From contig NZ_OANU01000045.1 of the NCBI RefSeq assembly GCF_900089835.1, positions 36,661-100,660 on the forward strand: 64,000 nt of DNA. The letters run 5' to 3'. Below, piece by piece: positions 54,969-64,000 of the stretch. The number at the start of each line of letters is the position of its first letter. Position 1 is the stretch's first letter. The notes below the pieces were generated by a model that saw nothing but the letters and a program-made list of their open reading frames with translations, ran no database searches and was not told the origin of the DNA. The stretch is from Vibrio thalassae (GTDB lineage: Bacteria > Pseudomonadota > Gammaproteobacteria > Enterobacterales > Vibrionaceae). The translations under genes and the position numbers were made by a program.

Positions 54969-56369
54969 TTAGAATAAGCGATTCAAACCATTAAGTGCCG
55001 CTACGCGGTAAGCTTCAGCCATGGTTGGGTAGTTAAAGGTGGTATTCACAAAGTACTCGATGGTATTGGCTTCACCTTTTTGCTCCATGATCGCTTGGCC
55101 GATGTGAATGATTTCCGCAGCACGCTCACCGAAACAATGAATACCTAATATCTCTTTGGTTTCGCGGTGGAATAAAATCTTCAAGCTTCCCACGTCTTTG
55201 CCTGCAATCTGAGCACGAGCCAGGTGTTTAAACGAAGAACGCCCCACTTCATAAGGGACTTTGGCCTCCGTAAGCTCTTGCTCTGTTTTTCCGACGGAGC
55301 TGATTTCTGGGATAGTGTAGATACCCGTAGGAATGTCCTCAATCAGCTTACCGTCTGCTTCACCTCGAGTAATGGCTTGGGCGACGAATCGGCCTTGGTC
55401 ATAAGCAGCACTCGCCAAGCTTGGGTAGCCAATCACATCACCGACGGCATAGACGTGGTCAACCTCGGTTTGATAGTTACTATCGACTTTCAATTGACCG
55501 CGAGAATCAGCACTTAGGCCCACGGCAGGCAAATTCAAAGCATCAGTATTGCCAGTTCGACCATTCGCATACAGCAAGCAGTCGGCGCGCATCTTCTTCC
55601 CTGAGTTCAGGTGAATGATGACGCCGTCTTCGGTCCCTTCAATTTTGGCATAGGTTTCATCATTACGAATCATCATGCCGCTGTTCCAGAAATGGTACGA
55701 CAGTGAATCAGACATTTCATTGTCTAGAAATGCCAGCAAACGCTCACGGGTATTAATAAGGTCTGTTTTGACATCTAAGCCACGGAAGATAGAGGCGTAT
55801 TCACAGCCAATAACCCCCGCACCGTAAATAATGATGTGTCTTGGGTCATGTTCCAGTGACAAAATTGAGTCACTGTCGTAAATGCGAGGATGACTAAAGT
55901 CGACATCGTCTGGGCGATAAGGTCTAGAGCCTGTTGCGATAACAAATTTGTCGGCGGTGTAGCTATCGACGGTGCCGTCGGTTTTCGTGACTTCCAGTGT
56001 ATTTGCATCCACAAATCGAGCTGTACCAAACAGTAACGTACATTCGTTGCGGTCATAAAACCCTTGGCGCAGTCGAGTCTGTTTATCTATTACAGTTTTG
56101 GCATGACCAAGAATATTAGAGAAGGTAGAGTGTAGGCTGGTGTTATTGCAACAAAACAATGGGTTGCTGTTAAACTCGATAATACGACTCACTGCGTGCC
56201 TGAGCGCTTTGGATGGGATAGTCCCCCAGTGAGTACATCCACCGCCAACGCTGCTTTCCTTTTCTATGATAGCGACGTTTAGCCCCGCTTTAGTCAGTCC
56301 CATAGCGGCACCTTCACCACCGGGACCACTTCCTATCACGATGGCATCAAAATGTTTGGAGCGACTCAT
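54969..56369 (-). CDS. sthA: Soluble pyridine nucleotide transhydrogenase SthA
   Basis: SthA is a flavoprotein that moves reducing equivalents between NADPH and NAD. The ATG at 56369 with GAGGAT upstream gives 466 residues, the standard length; the frame is open eleven codons further. The FAD-binding motif is [20 protein letters not shown] (about 9-28). The usual redox-active cysteine pair is absent ([20 protein letters not shown]), as in other SthA proteins. The NAD-binding region is [20 protein letters not shown], and the C-terminal dimer domain is complete. Confidence 0.96.
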   Translation of the reverse strand: MSRSKHFDAIVIGSGPGGEGAAMGLTKAGLNVAIIEKESSVGGGCTHWGTIPSKALRHAVSRIIEFNSNPLFCCNNTSLHSTFSNILGHAKTVIDKQTRLRQGFYDRNECTLLFGTARFVDANTLEVTKTDGTVDSYTADKFVIATGSRPYRPDDVDFSHPRIYDSDSILSLEHDPRHIIIYGAGVIGCEYASIFRGLDVKTDLINTRERLLAFLDNEMSDSLSYHFWNSGMMIRNDETYAKIEGTEDGVIIHLNSGKKMRADCLLYANGRTGNTDALNLPAVGLSADSRGQLKVDSNYQTEVDHVYAVGDVIGYPSLASAAYDQGRFVAQAITRGEADGKLIEDIPTGIYTIPEISSVGKTEQELTEAKVPYEVGRSSFKHLARAQIAGKDVGSLKILFHRETKEILGIHCFGERAAEIIHIGQAIMEQKGEANTIEYFVNTTFNYPTMAEAYRVAALNGLNRLF

Positions 56370-56781
56370 AGTGTATATCCTCGTTGTACCTAACTGCATC
56401 ACGCAAAGTGTCTACTGTTAGACCAACCTATTGGGGCACAACAGCAGTGATTGCGGCGTTAACATTACTTAAATTCTTATTAGCGAGATTCTAACGGATT
56501 ATTAACCTCGGTAAACCCAGTTGCCGTGATAGGGTGTGAAAGATCACGGGAATTGTCTTAAGTTGTGGTGGTTTACGTGGTTTACGTGGTTTACGTGGTC
56601 TAAACTTCATATAGCGTCAATTTTATAGAATGTGCCGGTTGTGAAGGGAAGTGAGACGTACAAAGTGTTTTATTAAAAATCCTTTTGCATAGACTTATAC
56701 AAACAGGCTATTCGCGCTATATTACCAGCACTCCCTCAATTACCGTTTGAATGGTAGTCAACAAGTAAACCTAGGTAACAC
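56370..56781. other. Divergent region between sthA and fabR with a tandem repeat
   Basis: This gap of about 412 bases carries the promoters of sthA (minus) and fabR (plus). It contains a small 9-base tandem repeat at 56568-56599. I see no RNA gene or clear operator. Confidence 0.6.
56568..56599 (+). repeat. Nine-base tandem repeat (GTGGTTTAC)
   Basis: Three perfect copies of GTGGTTTAC stand head to tail at 56568-56594, then a partial GTGGT. The tract lies between sthA and fabR, closer to the sthA start. Copy number of such tracts can vary between strains. Confidence 0.85.
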
Positions 56782-57423
56782 ATGAAATCAATGGGTATCC
56801 GTGCACAACAAAAAGAGAAAACGCGTCGTTCATTGATCGATGCTGCTTTTAGTCAGTTAAGTGCTGATCGCAGCTTTTCAAATTTGAGTTTACGCGAAGT
56901 GGCAAGAGAGGCTGGTATTGCACCAACATCCTTTTATCGTCACTTCAAAGACATGGATGAATTGGGACTCACCATGGTAGATGAAGGAGGCTTGTTGCTG
57001 AGACAATTGATGCGACAAGCGCGCCAACGTATTGTCAAAGAAGGCAGTGTGATTCGTACTTCGGTTGAAACCTTTATGGAGTTCATTGAAAGTAGCCCTA
57101 ACGTATTTCGCTTATTGTTGCGAGAGCGTTCGGGTACGTCATTTGACTTTCGAGCCGCAGTTGCTCGTGAGATCCAGCATTTTTCAGCAGAATTAACCGA
57201 ATACCTTGTGAGCACGGGCATGGACCGTGATGAAGCAATCGCTCAGGCCGAGGCTTCAGTTATCTTGGTATTCAGTTCAGGTGCTGAAGCACTCGATCTT
57301 AATAAGAAAGAAAGATATGAACTGGCAGAGAGGTTAATTGTCCAACTTAGGATAGTTGCCAAAGGCGCACACTGGTATCGCAAAGAACGTGAAAGAAACC
57401 GTCAAAAAGAAGGGTTGAATTAA
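56782..57423 (+). CDS. fabR: Fatty acid biosynthesis repressor FabR
   Basis: FabR is a TetR-family repressor that controls unsaturated fatty acid synthesis genes. The 213 residues have the N-terminal helix-turn-helix ([20 protein letters not shown], about 35-54), after the characteristic [21 protein letters not shown] second ATG at 56791 is equally possible and gives the common family start MGIRAQQ. The stop overlaps the yijD start, and the fabR-yijD pair is conserved in enterobacteria. Confidence 0.95.
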   Translation: MKSMGIRAQQKEKTRRSLIDAAFSQLSADRSFSNLSLREVAREAGIAPTSFYRHFKDMDELGLTMVDEGGLLLRQLMRQARQRIVKEGSVIRTSVETFMEFIESSPNVFRLLLRERSGTSFDFRAAVAREIQHFSAELTEYLVSTGMDRDEAIAQAEASVILVFSSGAEALDLNKKERYELAERLIVQLRIVAKGAHWYRKERERNRQKEGLN

Positions 57424-57794
57424 TGTCCAATGAAGTATCCTCCGAAAGCCGTAATAGCGGTAAGAAAACCCTAGTGCTAGCGCTGATCGCTGGTATGTGT
57501 GGTAATGCAATGTTGTCTTGGCTAACGGTTAGTGAAGTAACATTCTCTATTTTCCCTCTGATAGCACTTGTTCTCTCTGTACAAGCGCTATACCAAGAAT
57601 ATCTAAAGAACCCAATTCCAGAAGACTTCCCTATGGTAGGTCTGGCCGCATTTTTTGTTGGTGCATTTGGTCATTCGGCGTTCACTAAAGCCCAGTATCC
57701 AGAAGCTGGTTCCAACTTCTTCGCGATCATTGTCGTCTTGGTGTTGCTATTCTGGATTGGTAAGAAACTTGGCTACATTATGAAAGAAGCCTAG
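57423..57794 (+). CDS. yijD: YijD-family inner membrane protein (DUF1422)
   Basis: This 123-residue protein has four predicted membrane helices (about 16-37, 41-58, 75-92 and 98-116). It matches YijD of E. coli in size, hydrophobic pattern and gene position directly after fabR, with overlapping stop and start. Its function is not known. A shared transcript with fabR suggests a link to membrane lipid balance, but that is inference. Confidence 0.88.
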   Translation: MSNEVSSESRNSGKKTLVLALIAGMCGNAMLSWLTVSEVTFSIFPLIALVLSVQALYQEYLKNPIPEDFPMVGLAAFFVGAFGHSAFTKAQYPEAGSNFFAIIVVLVLLFWIGKKLGYIMKEA

Positions 57795-57817
57795 TAGGCA
57801 TGGTTAATGTCCTTGAA

Positions 57818-57850
57818 TAAAAAAACGAGCCACTAGTGGCTCGTTTTTTT
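57818..57850. terminator. Bidirectional terminator between yijD and trmA
   Basis: A perfect palindrome ACGAGCCACT/AGTGGCTCGT (57825-57844), with an A-run before and a T-run after, ends both convergent transcripts. Confidence 0.9.
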
Positions 57851-57867
57851 ATATACGCAGCGGCAGA

Positions 57868-58977
57868 TTACGCTTTACGTTCTAGCAACACGCCCGCTTC
57901 GATGTGGTGTGTAAACGGGAACTGATCGAAGAGTGCAAATCGAGTGATAGTGTGCGTTTCACTCAATACATCCAAATTGTCTTTCAGTGTCTCTGGATTA
58001 CACGAAATATACAGAATACGTTGGTAACCTTGCACCATCTTACATGTATCAATATCCATACCTGCACGTGGTGGATCGACAAAAATCGTATTGCAGTTGT
58101 AGCTCTTCAAGTTGACATTCTGTTGCTGTAGACGGCGGAACTCACGCTTTCCTTCCATCGCTTCGGTAAACTCTTCAGCAGACATCCGGATGATTTGTAC
58201 ATTATCAATCTTGTTTGCAGCGATATTGAATTGCGCTGAGTCAACAGAGGGCTTGGCTAGCTCTGTCGCGAGAACGCGTTCAAAATTTTGCGCCAACGCA
58301 AGTGAAAAGTTACCGTTGCCACAGTAAAGCTCCAGTAAGTCACCTTTACTTTCTTGAGTACAGTCTACCGCCCATTCCAACATTTTCTGAGCAACTGGAC
58401 CGTTTGGTTGGGTAAAGCTGTTTTCTACTTGTTGGTAGTGATAAGGCTGACCATTTACATGTAAGGTCTCTAGCACATAGTCTTGGTCTAAGACGATTTT
58501 CATTTTACGAGCTCGGCCAATGAGGTTGAGTTTGAACCCTTCATCATTAAGGCGCTGCTTCAGTACTTTTGCTTCTTTTTTCCAAGCATCATCTAACTGG
58601 CGGTGATACAAAAGAGAAACCAAAACTTCGCCGCTCAGTGTCGAAAGAAAGTCTACTTGGAATAACTTTTTACGCAGAACGTCATTACCTTTCATCGCAT
58701 CCATAAGCAGTGGCATCAAATCGTTGATAAGGCGACTTGCTGCTGGAAATTGGTCAACACGATATTTTTCACGAGTCTCTTGATTGAACATGATGTAATA
58801 CATGTCCTCTCCCTCGTGCCAAACTCGGAATTCTGCACGCATGCGATAGTGCTTCTCTGGAGAAGTAAATACTTCGAGTTCAGGAGCAGAATACGGCGCC
58901 ATCATATCGATCAATCGTTGAGATTTTTCGTCGAGCTGAAGTTGGTAGCCTTCTGGAGTGAAGTCGAGATTTGCCAT
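57868..58977 (-). CDS. trmA: tRNA (uracil-5-)-methyltransferase TrmA
   Basis: TrmA makes the 5-methyluridine at position 54 of tRNA. The 369-residue protein shows [20 protein letters not shown] (SAM motif, about 216-235), [10 protein letters not shown] (about 298-307) and [15 protein letters not shown] with the catalytic cysteine (about 320-334). There is no iron-sulfur cysteine cluster, which separates it from RlmC and RlmD. It is convergent with fabR-yijD. Confidence 0.96.
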   Translation of the reverse strand: MANLDFTPEGYQLQLDEKSQRLIDMMAPYSAPELEVFTSPEKHYRMRAEFRVWHEGEDMYYIMFNQETREKYRVDQFPAASRLINDLMPLLMDAMKGNDVLRKKLFQVDFLSTLSGEVLVSLLYHRQLDDAWKKEAKVLKQRLNDEGFKLNLIGRARKMKIVLDQDYVLETLHVNGQPYHYQQVENSFTQPNGPVAQKMLEWAVDCTQESKGDLLELYCGNGNFSLALAQNFERVLATELAKPSVDSAQFNIAANKIDNVQIIRMSAEEFTEAMEGKREFRRLQQQNVNLKSYNCNTIFVDPPRAGMDIDTCKMVQGYQRILYISCNPETLKDNLDVLSETHTITRFALFDQFPFTHHIEAGVLLERKA

Positions 58978-59149
58978 TGTGGTCGCCTATCGTCGGTAAT
59001 GAGTTTTTAAAAGGAGGGCAGATTTTATTCAATCTCCCGTCGTTGTCCAGTTTTTCCCAGAATTGTCTCTCAATATAGTTGGATATCTATAGCTTAGTTC
59101 AATCTGTTATAGACAAATTATCATGTTGTTAATACCATGCCCGCCTAGC

Positions 59150-59340
59150 TGGTGTGAGAATATCTAAGGAATCTCACTGAAAAGGGAATCTGGTGAAAAT
59201 CCAGAACTGACGCGCAGCGGTAAAAGAGAACGACCCCTCAAATGACACTGTACGAGTTACGGGAAGTCGAGGCAGTAGGTTAGGGTTCATTGTGATCCTT
59301 ACGCTCTTGAGTCCGAATACCTGCCAGCAGCCAAGCTTCG
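59150..59340 (+). ncRNA. Cobalamin (B12) riboswitch upstream of btuB
   Basis: The core is clear: GGGAATCTGGTGAAAATCC and AGAACTGACGCGCAGCGGTA (about 59184-59222), then the GAGTCCGAATACCTGCCAGC strand near 59309-59328. These are the conserved parts of the B12-binding aptamer. Just after it, CCAAGCT (59331-59337) and AGCTTGG (59359-59365) can form a switching hairpin before the btuB ribosome site (AGGA at 59383). Bound B12 should lower btuB expression. Confidence 0.93.
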
Positions 59341-59397
59341 TTAACCAACAACAACGCTAGCTTGGTAGGACTTACGCGATTTAGGACAACATAACAA

Positions 59398-61221
59398 ATG
59401 AACAAATCATTTTTGGCGATAGCAGTGGCTGCATCGCTCTCTTCTTATGCTTCTTTTTCACTGGCTGAAGCATCTCAATCAAGTGCGCAAACTCGTCAAG
59501 CTAATGAAACAATGGTAGTGACGGCCAACCGTTTCGAGCAACCAGCTGGTCAAGTGCTCGCGTCGATTGACGTGGTGACTCGTGACGATATTGAAAGAAC
59601 ACAAGCAAAATCTCTTACTGATATTGTACGTTACCTTCCAGGTGTTCAAGTCTCTCAGAACGGAGGAAGAGGGCAAAGTACGTCTCTGTTTCTTAGAGGC
59701 ACAGAAAGTGCGCATACTCTAGTGCTACTCGATGGTGTTAGAGTGAACTCGGCAACCGCTGGTGGCTTTGACCTATCTTCTATACCAGCTGTAATTATAG
59801 AACGCGTTGAGTTGATTCGAGGACCAAGAGCTGCGGTGTACGGAGCGGATGCCATTGGCGGTGTATTAAATATCATCACTACACCAGAACCCGGCGAGTC
59901 AGTACATAAAGGAATCGCAGGCGTTGGCGGTGATGGCTACTATCAAGGAGCTTGGCGCTCTGTTGGTCAAATTGGCGATAACACTCAAGGGCAGGTCACC
60001 CTGAATAAAGAGCACAGTGACGGATACAATATTCGTCAAGGCACGTCGTCGGACAAAGGGGAAACCTATGGCTACGATACTCAAGATTTAGTTGCTAGGA
60101 TTGATCACCGCTTTAGTGATTCATTTGGTGCGAATGCAAGTATTGTTTACAACCAAGGCTACTCGCAGTATGACCAAGGTTCACGTTATCGCGCTGATTT
60201 AGATTCCTACCAATTGACGACGGAAGGTTATTATACCTCGTCATTTTGGAGCAGTAAGTTAAGGTTTACCAAATACAAAACCGACTCGACGAATTACCCA
60301 GAATCCTCCCCAGCGTCACAAAGCTCGTTTGTCACTCGAAGAAATGTCGCAAACTGGATCAATGCTGTTGCAGTATCTGAGAATTGGACGATCAATGCTG
60401 GCGTGGATTTAGAGGATGAGAATGTCACCGGTACAACGGTATACACCAAGCAGTCGCGAACCAATAATGCGGTCTTTGTCACCTCGTCTTCACGATGGCA
60501 AGCATTCATGTTAGACGCCAGTGCTCGACATGATGACAACGAGAGTTATGGTGAGCATACCACGTGGTCATTGGCTCTAGGTTGGCAATTTACGCAAGGG
60601 TTGAGGGCTTACGTGAGTAGCGGTACGGCATTTAAAGCGCCAACTTTTAACGATCTATATTACCCAAACTCTGGTAACCCTGATCTGAAGCCTCAAGAAT
60701 CTAAATCAACCGAAATTGGTATTGATGGCGTACATGACCTTATCAGTTGGCGTCTTAGTGCCTATCAATCAGAAATAGATAATATGATTATCTATTATCC
60801 GCCAATCTGGACGCCTGAGAATGTTGATGCAACGATTAAAGGCGTAGAATTTGATGCACAATTCCAAACGGGTTTTATCTCTCATGATGTGTCACTAGGC
60901 TATATGGATCCAAAAGATTCGAAAGGTCTACAACTGGCAAGAAGAGCAAAAGAAACGGCAAGTTGGCGAGGTTTTTATATCACGGATAACTGGAATGCTT
61001 CGTTAGGGATGCTTTACCAGGGTGAACGCTACTCTGATCCAAGTAATTTGGATCGATTGCCTGGTTACGTCATTTGGGATATCGCAGCGAACTACAATTT
61101 GACACCAAATTGGTTGTTGTCAGGGCGAGTAGAGAACCTGTTTGATAAAGAGTACGAAACGGCGACGGATTATAAAGCTCAGGGTCGAGTTTGGTTCCTG
61201 CAGACATCTTACCAATTTTAA
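59398..61221 (+). CDS. btuB: TonB-dependent vitamin B12 outer-membrane receptor BtuB
   Basis: BtuB imports cobalamin across the outer membrane. The 607-residue protein has a signal peptide (about 1-24), a TonB box (NETMVVTANRFEQ, about 36-48), and the plug domain with VRYLPGVQVSQNGGRGQSTS and LVLLDGVRVNSATAGGFDLS. A 22-strand barrel ends in the aromatic YQF. The B12 riboswitch upstream and its length support the assignment. The next gene encodes a DUF71 protein that may also serve B12 salvage. Confidence 0.93.
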   Translation: MNKSFLAIAVAASLSSYASFSLAEASQSSAQTRQANETMVVTANRFEQPAGQVLASIDVVTRDDIERTQAKSLTDIVRYLPGVQVSQNGGRGQSTSLFLRGTESAHTLVLLDGVRVNSATAGGFDLSSIPAVIIERVELIRGPRAAVYGADAIGGVLNIITTPEPGESVHKGIAGVGGDGYYQGAWRSVGQIGDNTQGQVTLNKEHSDGYNIRQGTSSDKGETYGYDTQDLVARIDHRFSDSFGANASIVYNQGYSQYDQGSRYRADLDSYQLTTEGYYTSSFWSSKLRFTKYKTDSTNYPESSPASQSSFVTRRNVANWINAVAVSENWTINAGVDLEDENVTGTTVYTKQSRTNNAVFVTSSSRWQAFMLDASARHDDNESYGEHTTWSLALGWQFTQGLRAYVSSGTAFKAPTFNDLYYPNSGNPDLKPQESKSTEIGIDGVHDLISWRLSAYQSEIDNMIIYYPPIWTPENVDATIKGVEFDAQFQTGFISHDVSLGYMDPKDSKGLQLARRAKETASWRGFYITDNWNASLGMLYQGERYSDPSNLDRLPGYVIWDIAANYNLTPNWLLSGRVENLFDKEYETATDYKAQGRVWFLQTSYQF

Positions 61222-61263
61222 GTAATAAACAGGGGGGCTTTGCCTCCCTGCTAACGAATATCT

Positions 61264-61935
61264 ATGAGAAATATCATCATTAGTTGGTCATCGGGTAAAG
61301 ACTCGACGCTCACATTCGAACGGCTAATGGAATCGCCAGACTATAATGTGGTTGGTCTTTACACTACTCATGTCAGGGGCGAGGTGCCCTTTCAAGTCAC
61401 TCCTTTAGAAGTGGTCCAATTACAAGCTGATAGATTGGGTATGCCGTTGGTCTCCATAGAGTTACCAGAAGTCTTTCCGCCTAATGACGTTTATCAATCG
61501 CTTGTTATTGAGGGGGTTAAATCATCTAGCTTATCAGTAGATGGGATAGCGTTCGGTGATATGTTCTGTAATGGTATCATGGAATATCGAAAAAGCTATG
61601 TCGAACCCGCAGGGCTAGAGGCTGTTTTCCCTTTGATGGGGGAGTGCAGTTCGAAACTCGCGCAAGAGATTGTCCATAGAGGGATTGAAGCGGTATTGGT
61701 CACCATAGACAGGAGCGTGCTTTCGGAATCACTGTGCGGTGTACGATATACCGAAGAGTTGATTCAACAATTACCGATTAATGTTGATCCTTGTGGAGAA
61801 GATGGAGAGTTCCATACGTTAGTTTGTAATTCGAAATATTTTAGCCATCCTATTTCAATCAAGCCTATCAAAATTGAATCGGGGCCTAGATTTAGTCATC
61901 TAAGATACAGCGTTGAGTCAGAACATCGCGGTTAA
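61264..61935 (+). CDS. DUF71-family ATP-binding protein, possible B12-linked amide ligase
   Basis: This 223-residue protein belongs to the ATP pyrophosphatase (PP-loop) group related to diphthine-ammonia ligase (DUF71/COG2102). The PP-loop is SSGKDS (9-14), and the family's C-terminal motif GEDGEFHT is at 178-185. Bacteria do not make diphthamide, so the eukaryotic/archaeal role does not apply. Comparative genomics in the literature, as I recall it, proposed that some bacterial members act in B12 salvage. Here the gene lies 42 bases after btuB with no terminator between, so it is probably under the same riboswitch. The exact reaction is inference. Confidence 0.8.
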   Translation: MRNIIISWSSGKDSTLTFERLMESPDYNVVGLYTTHVRGEVPFQVTPLEVVQLQADRLGMPLVSIELPEVFPPNDVYQSLVIEGVKSSSLSVDGIAFGDMFCNGIMEYRKSYVEPAGLEAVFPLMGECSSKLAQEIVHRGIEAVLVTIDRSVLSESLCGVRYTEELIQQLPINVDPCGEDGEFHTLVCNSKYFSHPISIKPIKIESGPRFSHLRYSVESEHRG

Positions 61936-62005
61936 GTTTACCGACAATCGCGTTATGAGTATCATGTTAGCGAACAGGTTAGTAGTGAGCATAATGCGTT
62001 AATCA

Positions 62006-62806
62006 ATGAATCGAAGAAATATACTGATATTTGACTCTGGTGTGGGTGGGCTTTCTGTATTTAAAGAAATCGTCCAACGTTTACCTTACGAAAACTACAT
62101 CTACCTGTTTGACAATGAAGCCTATCCTTATGGTGAACTAGCGCCAGAAACGCTCATTAGTCGCACTTGTACTTTGGTGCAGCAAATGATGCAGCGTAAG
62201 ACGATTGATATTGTCGTTATTGCTTGTAATACGGCAAGTACCATTGTGCTTCCGCACTTGAGACAACAGATAGATATTCCTGTGGTGGGAGTGGTACCCG
62301 CCATTAAACCTGCCTCATTGCTTTCTAAAACCGCTGTAGGTCTGATCGCGACCCCTGCGACCATCACTCGCCAATACACCCATGACTTAATCCGCAATTT
62401 CGCGACAGATAAAGAAGTGAAGCTGATTGGTGATAGCCGCTTAGTTGAAATGGCAGAACAAAAGCTCAGGAATGAATCCGTCGACCTTCAAGAATTGGAA
62501 CACATATTATCTCCAATAAAAGGTGAAGTTGACGTTGCCGTGTTGGGCTGTACTCACTTTCCTCTGATTAGAGAAGAGATATCATTGGTGTTAGGTAAAA
62601 ATGTAGAGTTGGTTGATTCCGGAGAGGCAATTGCGCGAAGAGTAGATAGCTTATTAGAAATTAAGCACGGGTTATCAAGTCAGGGCACATTAGAAGCGTT
62701 TAGTAGTGCTCCTCCTTTTGAAGAAGAAGCACTAAATAAAGCACTACGACAACTCTGTTTTACTCCTGTTCAGTTGTTGCCGATTCAGGATGCTTCGGAT
62801 CATTAG
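62006..62806 (+). CDS. murI: Glutamate racemase MurI
   Basis: MurI makes D-glutamate for peptidoglycan. The 266-residue protein has both catalytic cysteine motifs: [10 protein letters not shown] (about 70-79) and [16 protein letters not shown] (about 178-193). [15 protein letters not shown] is at 9-23. Only 70 bases separate it from the DUF71 gene. Its 3' end overlaps the convergent RRM gene by 47 bases. The order btuB-murI is shared with E. coli. Confidence 0.96.
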   Translation: MNRRNILIFDSGVGGLSVFKEIVQRLPYENYIYLFDNEAYPYGELAPETLISRTCTLVQQMMQRKTIDIVVIACNTASTIVLPHLRQQIDIPVVGVVPAIKPASLLSKTAVGLIATPATITRQYTHDLIRNFATDKEVKLIGDSRLVEMAEQKLRNESVDLQELEHILSPIKGEVDVAVLGCTHFPLIREEISLVLGKNVELVDSGEAIARRVDSLLEIKHGLSSQGTLEAFSSAPPFEEEALNKALRQLCFTPVQLLPIQDASDH

Positions 62807-63215
62807 CAATACGAACCTTTAAAGTGCGTTGCATATAATCCTTTTCATTTAGAGCGTTGATTGCGGCTTTCGCATCGGAGCTCGCCATCACAACAAAACC
62901 AAATCCACGACGTTTACCCGTGCGCTTATCCTTCATTAATCTGACAGCAAATACCTCTCCATGCTCAGCAAAGAGTTCTTTTACGTGGGATTCGTTAGCC
63001 TTATAAGGAAGATTACCGACATAGAGTGTTTTAGTCGACTTAGTAGATTCTGCAGATGGTGTTGGTGAAGCAGTAGAAAACTTAACAACAAAGAAGGTGG
63101 CTACTACACCGATGACAAAAGCGAGAGCTGGTGGCATATCAACGAATTGAGAAAAAACAATACCGCCTAATATTGCGATCGCTACTACCAGAAAAAGAGA
63201 TTTATTGGAGTCCAT
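62760..63215 (-). CDS. Membrane-anchored RRM RNA-binding protein
   Basis: The 151-residue protein begins with two membrane helices (about 6-23 and 28-46) and then has one RNA recognition motif (about 63-140). RNP2 is LYVGNL (64-69) and RNP1 is KRRGFGFV (101-108), with the aromatic residues needed to stack on RNA bases. RRM proteins are not common in bacteria, and one tied to the membrane is rarer. It has no gene partner: it faces murI and overlaps its end by 47 bases, and the rRNA promoter region lies behind it. The targets are unknown. Confidence 0.88.
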   Translation of the reverse strand: MDSNKSLFLVVAIAILGGIVFSQFVDMPPALAFVIGVVATFFVVKFSTASPTPSAESTKSTKTLYVGNLPYKANESHVKELFAEHGEVFAVRLMKDKRTGKRRGFGFVVMASSDAKAAINALNEKDYMQRTLKVRIANDPKHPESATTEQE

Positions 63216-63403
63216 ATTAAAGTACTACTTTTTATTTGCGAATAATGGCATCTATCGTTAACAAATAGATATAGGAATATTACGTAGTTGAGTGTGATTT
63301 TTCCAATTAATTGGTGTGATGTATTTCAAATGTTGAATTTTTATCGAAAAAACATCGAGTCGATGGCTTTTTGAACGAACGGAAAATAAATTCAAAAAAA
63401 CAC

Positions 63404-63431
63404 TTGTCATAGTTTGCGTGATCTCTATAAT
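63404..63431 (+). promoter_or_regulatory. rRNA promoter P1
   Basis: TTGTCA (63404-63409), 16 bases and TATAAT (63426-63431) make a strong promoter, followed by a GC-rich discriminator (GCCGCC). AT-rich sequence precedes it, as expected for an UP element. Confidence 0.85.
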
Positions 63432-63510
63432 GCCGCCTCACCGACACGGAGTGAGACGAAAGTCACAAAGCTGAGTCGGTTGAGAGAGAAAAGAAAGTTT
63501 GAAAAAATGC

Positions 63511-63538
63511 TTGACTCTCAAAACGGGAAGCGTAAGAT
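63511..63538 (+). promoter_or_regulatory. rRNA promoter P2
   Basis: TTGACT (63511-63516), 16 bases and TAAGAT (63533-63538) form a second promoter about 107 bases after P1. Confidence 0.75.
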
Positions 63539-63584
63539 ACGCACCCCTAACGACGAGGCGCGAAGCGGCTCGAGAGTTAGAAAA

Positions 63585-63597
63585 TGTTCTTTAAAAA
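63585..63597 (+). promoter_or_regulatory. boxA-like antitermination site
   Basis: TGTTCTTTAAAAA resembles boxA (TGCTCTTTAACA), the Nus-factor antitermination element of rRNA leaders. Confidence 0.65.
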
Positions 63598-63819
63598 TAT
63601 AGACCTATCAATCTGTGTGGGCACTCGTTGATGATAATCAAATTAGAAACTTCGGTTTCAAATTAGGTTTTCAATGAACTGAGTGACCAATCAAGTCGAA
63701 AGACTTGGCACAGTCAATTCATTATCGTTCTGTTGGAACGATAATAGCTTTAGATTGCTTCTCTATTTCTAGAGAAAAGGTAGTTTAAAGTCAGTATTCA
63801 TTGAGCCGAACAAAATCTT

Positions 63820-64000
63820 AAATTGAAGAGTTTGATCATGGCTCAGATTGAACGCTGGCGGCAGGCCTAACACATGCAAGTCGAGCGGAAACGAGTTAAC
63901 TGACCCTTCGGGTGACGTTAACGGCGTCGAGCGGCGGACGGGTGAGTAATGCCTGGGAAATTGCCCTGATGTGGGGGATAACCATTGGAAACGATGGCTA
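63820..64000 (+). rRNA. rrs: 16S ribosomal RNA, 5' part
   Basis: The gene starts with AAATTGAAGAGTTTGATCAT at 63820, the universal 16S 5' end, and runs off the window. The first 181 bases include the helix with GAAACGAGTTAACTGACCCT and the V1-V2 region, with ATGTGGGGGATAACCATTGG, typical of Vibrio. Only the first part is present. Confidence 0.98.

Larger units (their letters stand above)
63216..63819. other. rRNA operon promoter and leader region
   Basis: This 604-base stretch has no protein gene. It holds an AT-rich upstream part (about 63230-63400), two tandem promoters, a boxA-like element and the leader with the 5' processing sequences of the 16S rRNA. Confidence 0.8.

Noticed and set aside
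63414..63602. Open frame of 62 codons before the 16S gene
   Set aside because: It covers the rRNA promoters and leader, is rich in Arg and Lys by chance, and has no family features.

Overview
The window reads as a stretch of the main chromosome of a Vibrio (Vibrionaceae). The start of a 16S rRNA gene at the right edge is Vibrio-like. The housekeeping block rmuC-ubiEJB-tatABC, hemB, ryhB, polA, spf, engB, csr-type RNA, sthA, fabR, trmA, btuB, murI, rrn is one I associate with the origin-proximal part of chromosome 1. No insertion sequence, integrase, phage gene or CRISPR array was seen.

Region 1 (about 1,048-37,490) is a contiguous and apparently complete lateral (peritrichous, swarming-type) flagellar gene set. 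It lies between an EamA-family transporter gene and rmuC. It runs in five blocks: (a) flgA-flgM-flgN plus a lytic transglycosylase on the minus strand; (b) flgBCDEFGHIJKL plus a flagellin-like gene on the plus strand; (c) lafA and fliDSTKL-lafS-lafT-lafU on the minus strand, with a small membrane protein gene downstream; (d) fliMNPQR-flhBA plus a gene for a degenerate EAL-domain protein on the minus strand; (e) motY-lafK-fliEFGHIJ on the plus strand. Sigma-54-like promoters can be read in front of flgB and fliD, and weaker sigma-28-like elements in front of flgM and lafA. This fits a cascade of LafK plus sigma-54 followed by LafS, with FlgM as the anti-sigma factor. No flhF, fleN/flhG or fliO is present, as expected for a non-polar system. 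The FlgJ has no muramidase domain, and a separate transglycosylase in the cluster probably supplies that activity. The FliM lacks the usual N-terminal CheY-binding peptide.

Region 2 (37,491-46,349) holds rmuC behind a LexA-like box, the ubiquinone genes ubiE-ubiJ-ubiB, the Tat export genes tatABC, tatD, hemB (magnesium-type sequence) and a GNAT acetyltransferase gene.

Region 3 (46,350-52,669) is rich in regulatory RNAs. It has a long Vibrio-type RyhB with a Fur box over its promoter, polA with DnaA-box-like sequences upstream, Spot 42, a possible further RNA ending in an orphan terminator before engB, the cytochrome c4 gene, and a CsrB-family RNA with about fifteen GGA motifs.

Region 4 (52,670-64,000) starts with a methyltransferase gene behind two Fur boxes. 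It continues with a MATE exporter, sthA, fabR-yijD, trmA, a cobalamin riboswitch driving btuB and probably a DUF71 ATP-binding protein, murI, a membrane-anchored RRM protein whose gene overlaps the murI 3' end, and the promoter and leader region of an rRNA operon.

All calls come from reading the sequence and from knowledge of the families. No database search was run.
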